Positions 34,860 to 46,045 of a DNA stretch of 64,000 nucleotides are shown in pieces. The first letter of the stretch is position 1; each line of letters begins with the position of its first letter. A program made the position numbers and the translations under genes. The notes beneath the pieces are model-generated. The model saw nothing but the letters and a program-made list of their open reading frames with translations. It was not told where the DNA came from and did no database searches. This DNA is from Psilocybe azurescens (taxonomy: Eukaryota; Basidiomycota; Agaricomycetes; Agaricales; Agrocybaceae). The stretch is taken from NCBI GenBank assembly GCA_023853785.1, contig JAJIRX010001058.1, positions 1 through 64,000 on the forward strand, given 5' to 3'.

Positions 34860-34876
34860 GGGTGGGGTGGGGTGGG
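34860..34876 (+). other. G-quadruplex-type tract at PLE truncation point
   Basis: GGGTGGGGTGGGGTGGG: four G-runs of 3-4 with single-T loops, an ideal pattern for a compact quadruplex. It lies about 45 bp from where RT homology begins and about 100 bp from the 74 bp array. Confidence 0.65.
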
Positions 34877-34974
34877 TTTATGGTGGGCTGGGCAAGACGG
34901 CGATACGGTAGGGTCAACGGGTAGAGAGGGTGGGGCAGTGTGTGGTACATAGGTAGTTGAGGCGTGAAAGAGCG

Positions 34975-37900
34975 AATATGAGGTTGATTTGTCCTCATAA
35001 TATTCACAGACCGGTTGTGTGTTATACTTGCTGTGTGTGTGTGCAAGTGAGAATACGAGGGCGATTCGTACTCGCATTATTCACAGGTGGTGTACTATAC
35101 TCGCTGTGTGTGTGCAAGCTGAGAATATCGAGGGCGATTTGTCCTCGCATTATTCATCGGTCGTGTGCTATACTTGCTGTGTGTGTGTGCAAGTGAGAAT
35201 ACGAGGGCGATTCGTCCTCACATTATTCACAGGTGGTGTACTGTACTTGTTGTGTGTGTGTGCAGAGTGTAAATCACGAGGACAATTCGTCCTCGTATTA
35301 TTCCACAGGTGGTGTGTTGTACTTGTTGTGTGTGTGTGCAAGTGAGAATACGAGGGCGATTCGTCCTCTCATTATTCACCAGTTGTGTGCTATGTTTGCT
35401 GTGTGTGTGTGTGCAGCGAGAATACGAGGACGATTTGTCCTCGCATTATTCACCAGTTCGCGTGTTATACTTGCTGTGTGTGTGTGCAGAGTGAGAATCA
35501 CGAGGGCGATTCGTCCTCGCAGTATTCACCACTTGTGTGCTATGTTTGCTTTGTGTGTGTGCAAGCGAGAATACGAGGACGATTTGTCCTCGCATTATTC
35601 ACCGGTTGCGTGTTATACTTGCTGTGTGTGTGTGCAGAGTGAGAATACGAGGGCGATTCGTCCCTCGTATTATTCACCAGTTGTTTGTTATACTTCTTGC
35701 TGTGTGTGTGCAAGCTGAGAATACGAGGGCGATTCGTCTTCGCATTATTCACCGGTTGCGTGTTATACTTGCTGTGTGTGTGTGCAAGTGAGAATACAAG
35801 GGCGATTCGTCCTCGCATTATTCACCAGTTGTGTGCTATGTTTGCTGTGTGTGTGTGTGCAGCGAGAATCACGAGGACAATTTGTCCTCGCATTATTCAC
35901 CGGTTGCGTGTTATACTTGCTGTGTGTGTGTGCAGAGTGAGAATCACGAGGGCGATTCGTCCTCGCATTATTCACCAGTTGTGTGCTATGTTTGCTTTGT
36001 GTGTGTGCAAGCGAGAATACGAGGACGATTTGTCCTCGCATTATTCACCGGTTGCGTGTTATACTTGCTGTGTGTGTGTGCAAGTGAGAATACGAGGGCG
36101 ATTCGTCCTCGCATTATTCACCAGTTGTGTGCTATGTTTGCTGTGTGTGTGTGTGCAAGCGAGAATACGAGGGCGATTTGTCCTCGCATTATTCATCGGT
36201 CGTGTGCTATACTTGCTGTGTGTGTGTGCAAGTGAGAATACGAGGGCGATTCGTCCTCACATTATTCACAGGTGGTGTACTGTACTTGTTGTGTGTGTGT
36301 GCAGGAGTGTAAATCACGAGGACAATTCGTCCTCGTATTATTCACAGGTGGTGTGTTGTACTTGTTGTGTGTGTGTGCAAGCGAGAATACGAGGGCGATT
36401 TGTCCTCGCATTATTCATCGATCGTGTGCTATACTTGCTGTGTGTGTGTGCAAGTGAGAATACGAGGGCGATTCGTACTCGCATTATTCACAGGTGGTGT
36501 ACTATACTCGCTGTGTGTGTGCAACGAAATACGAGGGCGATTTGTCCTCGCATTATTCATCGATCGTGTGCTATACTTGCTGTGTGTGTGTGCAGAGTGA
36601 GAATACGAGGGCGATTCGTCCTCGTATTATTCACAGGTGGTGTATTGTACTTGTTGTGTGTGTGTGCAAGTGAGAATACGAGGGCGATTCGTCCTCGCAT
36701 TATTCACCAGTTGTGTGCTATGTTTGCTGTGTGTGTGTGTGCAAGCGAGAATACAAGGACGATTTGTCCCTCGCATTATTCACCGGTTGCGTGTTATACT
36801 TGCTGTGTTTGTGCGCAGAGTGAGAATACGAGGCGATTCGTCCTCGTATTATTCACCAGTTGTGTATTATACTTCTTGCTGTGTGTGTGCAAGTGAGAAT
36901 ACGAGGGCGATTCGTCCTCGCATTATTCACCAGTTGTGTGCTATGTTTGCTTTGTGTGTGTGCAAGCGAGAATACGAGGACGATTTGTCCTCGCATTATT
37001 CACCGGTTGAGTGTTATACTTGCTGTGTGTGTGCGCGAAGTGAGAATACGAGGGCGATTCGTCCCTCGTATTATTCACCAGTTGTGTATTATACTTCTTG
37101 CTGTGTGTGTGCAGAGTGAGAATCACGAGGGCGATTCGTCCCTCGCATTATTCACAGGTGGTGTACTGTACTTGTTGTGTGTATGTGCAAGTGTAAATAC
37201 GAGGACAATTCGTCCTCGCATTATTCACCAGTTGTGTGCTATACTTGCTGTGTGTGTGTGCAGAGTGAGAATCACGAGGGCGATTCGTCCTCGTATTATT
37301 CACCAGTTGTGTGTTATACTTCTTGCTGTGTGTGTGCAGAGTGAGAATACGAGGGCGATTCGTCCTCGCATTATTCACAGGTGGTGTACTGTACTTGTTG
37401 TGTGTGTGTGCAGAGTGTAAATACGAGGACGATTTGTCCCTCGCATTATTCACCGGTTCCGTGTTATACTTGCTGTGTGTGTGTGCAAGTGAGAATACGA
37501 GTGCAATTTGTCCTCGCATTATTCACCAGTTGTGTGTTGTACTTGCTGTGTGTGTGTGCAGAGTGAGAATACGAGGGCGATTCGTCCTCGCATTATTCAC
37601 CAGTTGTGTGCTATGTTTGCTGTGTGTGTGTGTGCAAGCGAGAATACGAGGACGATTTGTCCTTGCATTATTCACCGGTTGCGTGTTATACTTGCTGTGT
37701 ATGTGTGCAAGTGAGAATACGAGTGCGATTCATCCCTCGCATTATTCACCAGTTGTGTGTTATCCTTGCTGTGTGTGTGTGCAAGTGAGAATACAAGGGC
37801 GATTCGTCCCTCGCATTATTCACCAGTTGTGTGCTATGTTTGCTGTGTGTGTGTGTGTAAGCGAGAATACGAGGACGATTCGTCCTCGCATTATTCACCG

Positions 37901-38400
37901 GTTGCGTGTTATACTTGCTGTGTGTGTGTGCAAGTGAGAATACGAGGGCGATTCGTCTTCGCATTATTCACAGGTGGTGTACTGTACTTGTTATGTGTGT
38001 GTGCAAATGTAAATACGAGGACAATTCGTCCTCGTATTATTCACAGGTGGTGTGTTGTACTTGTTGTGTGTGTGTGCAAGTGAGAATATGAGCGCGATTT
38101 GTCCTCGCATTATTCACCGGTTGTGTGCTATACTTGCTCTGTGTGTGTGCAAGTGAGAATACAAGTGCGATTCGTCCTCGCATTATTCACCAGTTGTGTG
38201 TTATACTTGCTGTGTGTGTGTGCAATTGAGAGTACGAGGGCGATTCGTCCTTACATTATTCTCTGGTTGCGTGCTATACTCGCTGTGTGCGTGCAAGTGT
38301 CAATACGAGGACAATTTATCATTGCATTAATCACAGGTTGTGTACGATGCACTTATTTTAGTGTCCGAGTGCGAATGTAACGACAATTTCTACCCACAAT
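34975..38400 (+). repeat. ~74 bp tandem array with conserved hairpin
   Basis: About 44 units of 73-75 bp. A unit reads GAGAATACGAGGGCGATTCG, TCCTCGCATTATTCACCAG, TTGTGTGCTATACTTGCTG and TGTGTGTGTGCAAGT. Each carries a 7 bp inverted repeat CGAGG(G/A)C..GTCCTCG around a 5 nt loop; where the left arm has A the pair is A-T, where it has G it is G-T (G-U in RNA). At least three unit types alternate (ACCAGTTGTGTGCTATG, ACCGGTTGCGTGTTATA, ACAGGTGGTGTACTGTA), in orders that recur, suggesting higher-order structure. Because the unit lacks stops in several frames it creates long spurious Cys-rich open frames, up to 403 codons. Confidence 0.9.
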
Positions 38401-38990
38401 ATTAACCAGTTTTTGTTTGCTACGATTGCTGTGTCCTTGTGCAAATTAGAATATGAGGACGATTCGTACTCACCATATTTACTGTTTATTTATGCTATGT
38501 ACTTGTGTGTACTGTTTATGTATGCTATGTACTTGTGGGAATGTGAAATTGTGAATGTGAGGATGATTTCTCCTCGCATCGTTCACTGGTTGTATGCTAT
38601 ACTGTGCTGTGCCAGTGTCCAAGTGTGAATTTGAGGGCGGTTCGTACTCACAATGTTCAATATTTTATGTATGCTATATACTTATGGGAGTGTGCAATTG
38701 AGAATGTGAGGACAATTCATCCTTGTGTTATTCGCAGGTTGTTGGTGATTCTTTGCTGTGTGAGTGTTCAAGTGAGAATATGAGGACGATACGTGATCAC
38801 AATAATAATGGTTTATGTATGTTATGTATTTGTGTTAGTGTGCAACCTTGAATATGAGGACGATTAGTCCTCGCATTATTCAAGGCTTGTGCGTGGTGGT
38901 TTGCTGTGTGAGTGACCAATTGAGAATGTGAGCACAATTTGACCTCACAGTATTTTTACCCGGTTGTGTGATCTCTTTTGAATCTTTTCA
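38401..38990 (+). repeat. Degenerate edge of the 74 bp array
   Basis: Units stretch and diverge: GTGAGGACAATTCATCCTT, ATGAGGACGATTAGTCCTCG, TGAGGACGATACGTGATCAC. The GAGGAC core is still recognisable every 70-110 bp until about 38960. This is typical decay at the margin of a satellite array. Confidence 0.7.
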
Positions 38991-39600
38991 TTATGTGTGT
39001 CTGTAACCATGAATAGGTAAATACAACTTGGACTGAACACTACTAAAAGACAATAGCAAACTAGATCAAATGGGCAAGTCTACCTTTGATGACTCCCCAA
39101 CATTTTCAGTCAGATTAGTAAAAACAAAACAATTTATTCATAAACAGGTACCGACAAAATGTAGAAATTCCAATCTTTGAACTGAGCCGCCATTCGGCAT
39201 ACAGAACTATGGCTCCACCGATGCCCCTAATCAGACTGTTCTTGGCAACCATTTGGTGTATAAGTAAGATGTATGGCTCTCACTGTAATACATACCACAC
39301 AGAGTATGCAGTACAACATAGTATGTATGGAAAAATAGTACTGAATTGCTTTAGTTTGTAAGTAGTTCGATGGAAAACCAGGAACTCAAGTACGCCCAGA
39401 GCATTGAGAGTGCCTCTTGAGTATGTAGTAAATCTCACGGCATACAGCTTTCCATTTTTTTGGAAAATAATGGGCTATTGCCTCCATCAGCCATTTTTAC
39501 CCATACTTTTGCCATTGAATGACTTTAATTTCTGCTTGGCAATGCCTCATCTGAATGTAGACCGCAGAATCAAACACCAAGGTGCAAAATCTTTCCCTTT
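38991..39600. other. No recognisable gene
   Basis: AT-rich sequence with short frames only. Confidence 0.4.
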
Positions 39601-39639
39601 GGTCCAAAGACTGCCGTACCACGATAAACAGCTGTTTAC

Positions 39640-39783
39640 CACCGTATTTATATAGCAAATACGGTGGTTTGCCATACCGTTGCCATATCGACATCTTCCC
39701 CCTCCTTGAGCCTCATGGTACGGTGACGGTGGCCATATGTCAGCAGCCGTAAACTGTAAATACGCCATCGGTGCACAGCCCTA
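39640..39783 (-). mobile_element. hAT-MITE-like end (reverse)
   Basis: The reverse complement of the right part begins TAGGGCTGTGCACCGATGG and runs through TTTACGGCTGCTGACATATG and GGCCACCGTCACCGTACC, like 20466-20530. An internal dyad CACCGTATTTATATAGCAAA/TACGGTGG is present. No matching left terminus or target duplication is found. Confidence 0.45.
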
Positions 39784-40307
39784 TTTTTGTTTGAGCCTGT
39801 TCTCCAAAATAGGCATGCTATAATCTGAGCCACTAAGCAGATGGTCGTTATAAGCATCTACCTCGTCAGGACTCTCCTGGGATCGAGTGCCAGAAGAGGA
39901 TGAAGTAGAGCCGGACTGGGAATCAAATGATTCAGAACTTGCTATTTTGCAAGGAGGTGGCCCATCAACTTCAAGCTGATAGTCTATTACTCTTGTGGAT
40001 CACTCAGCAGGCTGCACAGAGCAGTAAGATCACTGCCAAATATTTGTTTTAAATGCTCCACCAACAAAAATTATTTTTAAGCTTATCTAAATCTACCCAT
40101 GTTCATCAGATTTTACATATTTTTACCCTGAAATCAACTAATTGTGTTGTCTAAGATGTTATAATTAGTCTTCAGACGCCATACCATTGCTAATGATATT
40201 GTAATAGCTAAGTGCATATGAATTGCACACAAGTTAATGAGATTGCGTCAGGTGATGCACAAGCGAGGTAAGAGCATATCCCTTTTTTGATTCTGATTGA
40301 GGGTTGT

Positions 40308-40350
40308 GGCTTACAAATTGAGCGGGCTGACAGCTTCCTTTTGAACTGTG
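40308..40350 (+). repeat. GAGCGGGCTGACAGC repeat, left copy
   Basis: GCTTACAAATTGAGCGGGCT then GACAGCTTCCTTTTGAACT. It matches 43193-43240 in the same orientation. Confidence 0.55.
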
Positions 40351-40371
40351 CTTGAGTGTGACATAAGTGAT

Positions 40372-40485
40372 AACCGTGACTGGTATAGTTTCTGTTAGAT
40401 CGTTTGGTCACACGGAAAGGTGGGTAGGGTGAAACTCAGAGGTAATATAGACAGGTGTAACTGGTATGTGTTCACTGGTTAGACT
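40372..40485 (+). repeat. ~113 bp direct repeat, left copy
   Basis: ATAACCGTGACTGGTATAGT, GTTAGATCGTTTGGTCACAC, GGAAAGGTGGGTAGGGTGAA and TGTAACTGGTATGTGTTCAC recur at 42484-42595 with about 90% identity. The pair brackets 2.0 kb. Confidence 0.75.
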
Positions 40486-40738
40486 GAATTGAAAAATTAT
40501 CGATGTGAATTTCAGAGGTAGCAAGTGTGGTATCTTGAGACGACAAAGCAGAAGAGAGAGATTTGGTAAAAGAGAGTGGAAATAATAGGAGGAAATCAGA
40601 AGGAGTGGGAACGGTACATTGTCTTCGCCAAATAAGAAATCTACGCTAAGATTATCGTCCGCAGAACCAGAATTCAAGAAGAAAATGAAGGTTCAAAATT
40701 AAGCTGTGAAGTGTCCATGTTAGAATCAGTGTTAGAAG

Positions 40739-41101
40739 TCATTTGGGGTGAATTAACATTTGTGAAAGATGGAAAGTGGGTGGTGAAGAAAGAACAAAAA
40801 TGCGAGAGGGTTTTGTGATTTTTGAATGAGTTCTGGACTCGGAAAAATAGATTTGGTGAAGGAAATTTTGAGGGTCATTGGCTGGAGGCTTTCCTTGGCC
40901 CTTCGGTAGTTGTCTAATATTATCAACGCTGAGAAGGTCTAGATAAATTTTAAGCGCTTGCAATTCAGCTATGTTTTCATATTGTAGCCATGTAATATTG
41001 CCCGTTTTCCATTCAATCTCAAAAATGGAGTCCAGTCGGCTTCTGAAATGTGATCTTATTCTATCCATGATATTTTCCGTGGTAGGTTTTACTGTTTTCA
41101 T
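40739..41101 (-). CDS. Uncharacterised ORF
   Basis: 120 codons from an ATG at 41101. The N-terminal half (RSHFRSRLDSIFEIEWKTG, ITWLQYENIAELQALKIYL) looks protein-like and helical, the C-terminal part is Ser/Pro-rich. It could be an exon or a remnant of the ORF at 41675-42022, lying between the same direct repeats on the same strand. I do not recognise a family. Confidence 0.35.
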   Translation of the reverse strand: MKTVKPTTENIMDRIRSHFRSRLDSIFEIEWKTGNITWLQYENIAELQALKIYLDLLSVDNIRQLPKGQGKPPANDPQNFLHQIYFSESRTHSKITKPSRIFVLSSPPTFHLSQMLIHPK

Positions 41102-41674
41102 TGTGTTTTTGTGCCGCTCCCGCCCTTCTTTCGTTCGACAGGGGCTTGAAGACGAAATAATCGCGCATCAGGGCTGCAAACTTGTGAGAATTCTCTGGTC
41201 TGCTCATTTTAGCAAGCAAGACTTTTTACGTGTTAGTCTTTGCGAAGCCTCACGCGCTTCAATTTTGTAACTTATACATCTTCGTCCACTACATCATGGT
41301 ACGAGTGCTCACTAACATCTTTGCACAAAGGTTCCACATATCTGTCCAGAGTCTCTCTCACAGCCTCAAGGTTATTTTGTACAGGAGATAGCATGTTCAC
41401 CATTGGTTTGGTGTCTACCCCAGCTCTCATAGGCAAAGGTACATCACTCCTAATTATAACTCATGCAGGATTTAATCCAATGCACATTGAATGCTCATAT
41501 AGGAATGAAGTCCCTAATATCAGGTTGTAAAGACTTATATTATCTATATCAAATGTGCGTTCGCTTTTAATGTATTGGTATTCAAACTTAACCGTCATCG
41601 AGGGCGTTTACTTTAGAGCAGGAGCCTTGATGGCCAATTGTAATGTAATGGACTGTTCAAACTTAGTTGATCTG

Positions 41675-42022
41675 CTAATGCTGTAGACATGAAGTCCCCC
41701 AACAATTTTTTCTTTTGGATTGCAATAGACGGCTCACAAGACCCTTCAATTTTACCCAGGTTTCTTCAGAAGCTGGGATCTCAGAATCTCTGAGTCTTGA
41801 AATATCAGTTCTTTCATGTCGTTCTAGCTCATATACTGCAATCTGGTATTCATACCATTGTTTCAGATCAAATTTCGAGTCTTCCAGGCATACTTCTGGT
41901 AAGTGTGCCTTGATGTTGCGCAGCTGATCTTTTACTTCAAAAATTTTAGGATTCTTATCGCTTCTCTCAACTTGAAAGCGGGCCTTTGTGATGTTATGCG
42001 TCTCATCGGCCGAATGGTGCAT
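41675..42022 (-). CDS. Uncharacterised ORF, charged and helical
   Basis: 115 codons. The segment KNPKIFEVKDQLRNIKAHLP, then FDLKQWYEYQIAVYELERHE and IPASEETWVKLKGLVSRLL, has amphipathic-helix character and normal codon use. No nucleotide-binding, protease or RT motifs are present. Together with 40739-41101 and the scrambled frames between (LEAVRETLDRYVEPLCKDVS near 41370, minus) it may be one decayed gene carried by a direct-repeat-flanked element. Confidence 0.4.
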   Translation of the reverse strand: MHHSADETHNITKARFQVERSDKNPKIFEVKDQLRNIKAHLPEVCLEDSKFDLKQWYEYQIAVYELERHERTDISRLRDSEIPASEETWVKLKGLVSRLLQSKRKNCWGTSCLQH

Positions 42023-42483
42023 ATTGATTCAGCATTATTTTTCTAACGGGATTCCGATTATTGTTTCATGTATCGGGCGCTTCTTTAGCCACTCATTGGC
42101 TGGTTCACAGGGGCTATCTCATCGTCTTTGACCGCACAGTGCATCACGTACCAATATCCTACCGAGAATATATTATAACGCGTACAACGTGAAGGCAGAT
42201 TTCTATCCATCGGGTTCCGGCTGTTGATCACGGTATTAACAGCACAGGATAGGGAATGGAGGGGATATCTGAGAGCCATAGTAATTAGTGTAATGATTTT
42301 AAATAAATTACTTATGGGGTTATGGAGTTATATTTTGTTGTAGAGGTTTGGAGGGTGCTGTCTTGAAGTGGGTAGCTTGGGTTGATCAGACCTAAGGATT
42401 CCAAACGTCGAGACTGCGGGAGAGGTTTTGAGATAGAGTAGAGGTTAGAGGTTTACTGTCAAAAATATATGATGGAAGTTATA

Positions 42484-42595
42484 ACCGTGACAGGTATAGT
42501 TTGTGTTAGATCGTTCGGTCACACGGAAAGGTGGGTAGAGTGAAGTTCAGAGGTAGTATAGACAGATGTAACTGGTCTGTGTTCACTGAGGGATC
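42484..42595 (+). repeat. ~113 bp direct repeat, right copy
   Basis: Partner of 40372-40485: ATAACCGTGACAGGTATAGT, GTTAGATCGTTCGGTCACAC, GGAAAGGTGGGTAGAGTGAA. Confidence 0.75.
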
Positions 42596-43192
42596 TATAG
42601 CTACAGCATACAACAGGACCTGTATTTATACTGCTGGGTAAGGTCTAGAACTAAGCTATAGAGTCCAAAAGGAGTAGTTGTAATCAAGGAGTGAGTATGT
42701 AAAAGATAGGGTCAAAAGATGAATCGAGGGAAAAATAAAATAACAAAAAGTAGTAGATAGTCAAGTGTGAGAAAGTACCAGATCGTTACAATGTCTGCAC
42801 ACTTGAAAATAACACTACTATTCCTTACCTGTTGTTCATTTTGTGATCGCTAATCAATGATTTTCATGAAAAATATAAAACTCCGTCATATGCCGACGAG
42901 AAGCCGGTCACGTGTTACCGCATGCATTGAATTCCGTTCAGTCAACTTCTCATCGACTTTTACGGGCCGCCGATATGCCGTTTGATGATGGCTGTGATGG
43001 GGTTGATGGGAGGTCCTTTTCTCATCCTTCGGTTTCTCTTAATGTACTCCATTTTTGTTGAATTAAAATGTATATTCATTGATAATAAACCTACAAAATT
43101 ATATATACCCAATTTTGAGGCAAGGAGAGGAGGAGAAGGGTGTCAAAACGAACATGTGGTTAAACCGAACAACGGGTAAGGGATAGTATGCT
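42596..43192. other. No recognisable gene
   Basis: Short frames only; nothing identified. Confidence 0.4.
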
Positions 43193-43240
43193 TATAAATC
43201 GAGCGGGCTGACAGCTTTCTTTTAAACTACGCTTAAATCT
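43193..43240 (+). repeat. GAGCGGGCTGACAGC repeat, right copy
   Basis: CTTATAAATCGAGCGGGCTG then ACAGCTTTCTTTTAAACTAC, matching 40308-40350. Confidence 0.55.
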
Positions 43241-43299
43241 CCACTTAAAATTAGATGCTTACAAATCAAACGGGCCCATCTATTAATACATACGAGCTT

Positions 43300-43430
43300 T
43301 ATGACCCGCCGCTACGCGTCGGGGGATTCGCTTTGCTCACCCCCTGTGCTTCACGGCAGGGTCAACAGCTCGCTGGGGCTGCGCCCCCAGACCCCGCTGT
43401 CGGCGCCCTGCGCCTCCTCATTGAAAAATA
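43300..43430. other. GC-rich block with nested dyads
   Basis: GCTGGGGCTGCGCCCCCAGAC and CGGCGCCCTGCGCC are self-complementary clusters, in strong contrast to the AT-rich surroundings. No coding evidence. Confidence 0.45.
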
Positions 43431-43459
43431 AATGATAGCAGTCATAATTATAATATCTT

Positions 43460-43486
43460 GGGGGAATGAGCTTCGCTCATCCCCCC
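43460..43486. repeat. GC-clamped hairpin 1
   Basis: GGGGGAATGAGC, loop TTC, GCTCAT-CCCCCC: 11 pairs with one bulged A. Confidence 0.65.
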
Positions 43487-43558
43487 TTATATCAGCACTT
43501 CACACCTCATTAAAGAAATTAATCATAGCAGTCATCTATATAATATATTTTTTTTTGT

Positions 43559-43583
43559 GGGGAATGAGCTTCGCTCATTCCCC
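43559..43583. repeat. GC-clamped hairpin 2
   Basis: GGGGAATGAGC, loop TTC, GCTCATTCCCC: a perfect 11 bp stem with a 3 nt loop, 99 bp from hairpin 1 and near-identical to it. Confidence 0.7.
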
Positions 43584-43589
43584 CCTCTG

Positions 43590-43754
43590 CTTCACACCTC
43601 CTCACTCTTGCTTCACACCTCCTCACTCTTGCTTCACACCTCCTCACTCTTGCTTCACACCTCCTCACTCTTGCTTCACACCTCCTCACTCTTGCTTCAC
43701 ACCTCCTCACTCTTGCTTCACACCTCCTCACTCTTGCTTCACACCTCCTCACTC
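43590..43754 (+). repeat. 21 bp minisatellite, about 8 copies
   Basis: Unit GCTTCACACCTCCTCACTC plus TT, copies virtually identical. Since 21 is a multiple of three, the array reads openly in several frames (for example CFTPPHS repeated), which I treat as an artefact. Confidence 0.9.
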
Positions 43755-44204
43755 AAAAATAATCAACAATTATCTTTCATATAGCATGTGGGCAGGAGAT
43801 GACCACAGCTCACCCCTCCCTTGCTTCACAGCCAGGCCAACAGCTTGCTGGTATTTTTGAAGTCCATTATAGAGCTACACAGCACTTCTACAGTCAAATT
43901 ATATATGCTCACAGTCAATAACAGTCAATATTTCTTTGCTTTGTAAATCTGAAACCAAAATTTCAAATAATATTAGACCTACTCCAACTAATCCACAGTA
44001 CCTTTGTCATGATGTCTGCAACTGTTTTAATATTTACACCCCTGTCTATATCCACTCCCAATCAATTATCATTCTACTTTATATTTTATACAATAGTGTA
44101 CTACTCATTGACTATCCACAAATTATCTCATATGCACAGCACCTGTGGCACTGTGCCATTTAAATTTCATGCCTTATACTCTTTATCTTCACAATCAAAA
44201 TAGT

Positions 44205-45010
44205 CTGCAAATTAATCACATCAATCTACAACCTATAGTTTATTAAAATTTAAAAGTCTATTTTCACACACAATACTTAACAGTCTATTTATTTTTACAT
44301 GCATAAACCACACAGGAGCTTTATCATCAAAAATATTTTTATCACTTGTAAAGAACAGTAGACTGCCTATTTCCAATTAGGAAATTATATCCCAGTGCTA
44401 TCTTGATATCCACATCATTATTTAAATAGCATCCACACACTCACAAATTCCTCTACTACATATCAGTTTTAAAGCTTGCCAATGCAGTGCTCCTGCACCT
44501 TACTAAGTCAGTGCTGCACACCTCCATACTAAATATAATATAAATATTTTATCACTCCACCCTTTAAGTTTAATCAAAACCATTTGGAAATGTCACAACA
44601 AAGCATGGCACCTTCAGCACTATGCCTATAACAATATACATTCCGCAATATATCCCCAGCCCATCACTGTGTACATTATTTTTCACAAAAGAATCTTACT
44701 TTGCATTTTATATAAAACTGGAACTATCCTACACTCTTCACAATTAAAATAGCTGTCCTCTCACTCCACTACAGTTGTTCTGCAAATTAATCACATTAAT
44801 CTACAGTCTATAGTACATTAAAATTTACATGTTAGTTCTTGTGCCCAATAGTTAACTGTGTCTATATTTTTACCCACTACATGAGTAAAGCACACTGGAG
44901 CTTGATCCTAAAAGAATAATTTTATTATCTGTACAGCACTGGAGACTGCCTATTTCCAGTTGTAAAATTGTGTCCCAGTTCTATCTTCCTATCTACATCT
45001 TTATTTAAAT
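44205..45010 (+). repeat. Two copies of a ~220 bp AT-rich segment
   Basis: 44213-44425 and 44795-45010 share CACAT(C/T)AATCTACA, TCATACATTAAAATTT-like, GACTGCCTATTTCCA and ATTATTTAAATAG in the same order. Spacing is about 580 bp, with identity about 75% by eye. They may be halves of an older tandem duplication. Confidence 0.6.
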
Positions 45011-45439
45011 AGTTCCACCCTGTTCCATTCAAAAACATTGTCACCAACTGATAGTTCATTTCATACTAACTTGTTTACTGTCCCAATTGTGTTCATTGTT
45101 TGCAAATTTATTCAGTGGTTTGCATTTGAATTTTTATAAATAGTCTCCACCATAACAACTGCTTACCAAAGCCAACAGCCACAGAAAAATGCTTCAACAG
45201 CACTGGAAATAGCTAATAGACACATTGAGGGTGCATTATTTAGGCACAGAATGTTTTTTAGGCTGTGTGGCACCCATTTTATTGTTTGCCATCAGTCACT
45301 GGTTGTTTGTTTCAAAAGGCCCCGCTTCGCAGGCCCTAAAACACAACGGTGTGCTTTGTCATGATTAAGTAATTTGACTTATGTAACATTTATTTCCTCT
45401 TTCAGAAAAGCTTAGTCATCGTGCTCTCTTATATTATAG

Positions 45440-46045
45440 ATTAGGGATAAAGAGGGTGGGAAGCTTCCTTTCTAATTAGAGTGAAAAACCTTTATCGCCC
45501 GCTTGGGTCAATAGTGATGGGTTAGCTCTAGGGAACTCAGTGCAATAACTCTGAACCGGCTATTAACTTTCATTCAGGTTAGTATGTACGGGATCACCCA
45601 CCATTGTTCTGGGCCTCCCAATTGGCCTCCCATCACTGTCACTGTCATCTGTCTGTCCATCACTCCGCACGCCCGTCGTATGCTAAATATAACTGTCCCG
45701 CTCCGTGTCCCTATCCCGCCTTCTCACCTCTCACGACAAGCACGCTATTCCGAGCATTACTGGTCCTTTCTCTTCAATGTGTTTTGCTATTTGGGATGTA
45801 TGTTATATGGACTCAATAATGAGAATATCTGTCTGCAAGTAGTGTAAATTAACTGTCTAAATCTGTATGACCATAAGCACCATTATTATTGCCATAGATC
45901 CTGTACTAACCGAAGGAAAGTTAATAGCCGGTTCAGAGCTATCGCACTGAGTTCCCTAGAGCTAACCCATCACTATTGATCCAAGCGGGCGATAAATGTT
46001 TTCACTCTAATTAAAAAGGAAGCTTCCCACCTTCTTCATCCCTAA
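45440..46045. mobile_element. Foldback element with ~143 bp inverted arms
   Basis: The left arm 45440-45584 (ATTAGGGATAAAGAGGGTGG, AATTAGAGTGAAAAAC, TATCGCCCGCTTGGGTCAAT, CTGAACCGGCTATTAACTTT) is matched in reverse complement by 45904-46045 with about 90% identity. The 319 bp between has short frames only. Transcribed, it would form a long hairpin. Foldback/MITE class is inferred from structure. Confidence 0.8.

Noticed and set aside
35685..36896. 403-codon Cys-rich open frame (and many similar ones on both strands) in the 74 bp array
   Set aside because: The same peptide pattern appears in all three frames because the repeat lacks stops and its period is not a multiple of three; there is no independent coding signal.
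34975..38400. CRISPR-like array
   Set aside because: Units are contiguous 73-75 bp repeats without unique spacers, and the context is eukaryotic; it is a satellite.
43432..43860. 142-codon frame with CFTPPHS repeats
   Set aside because: Produced by the 21 bp minisatellite, which reads openly on both strands.
45584..45847. 87-codon frame inside the foldback element as a captured gene
   Set aside because: No domain, and composition is like surrounding non-coding DNA.
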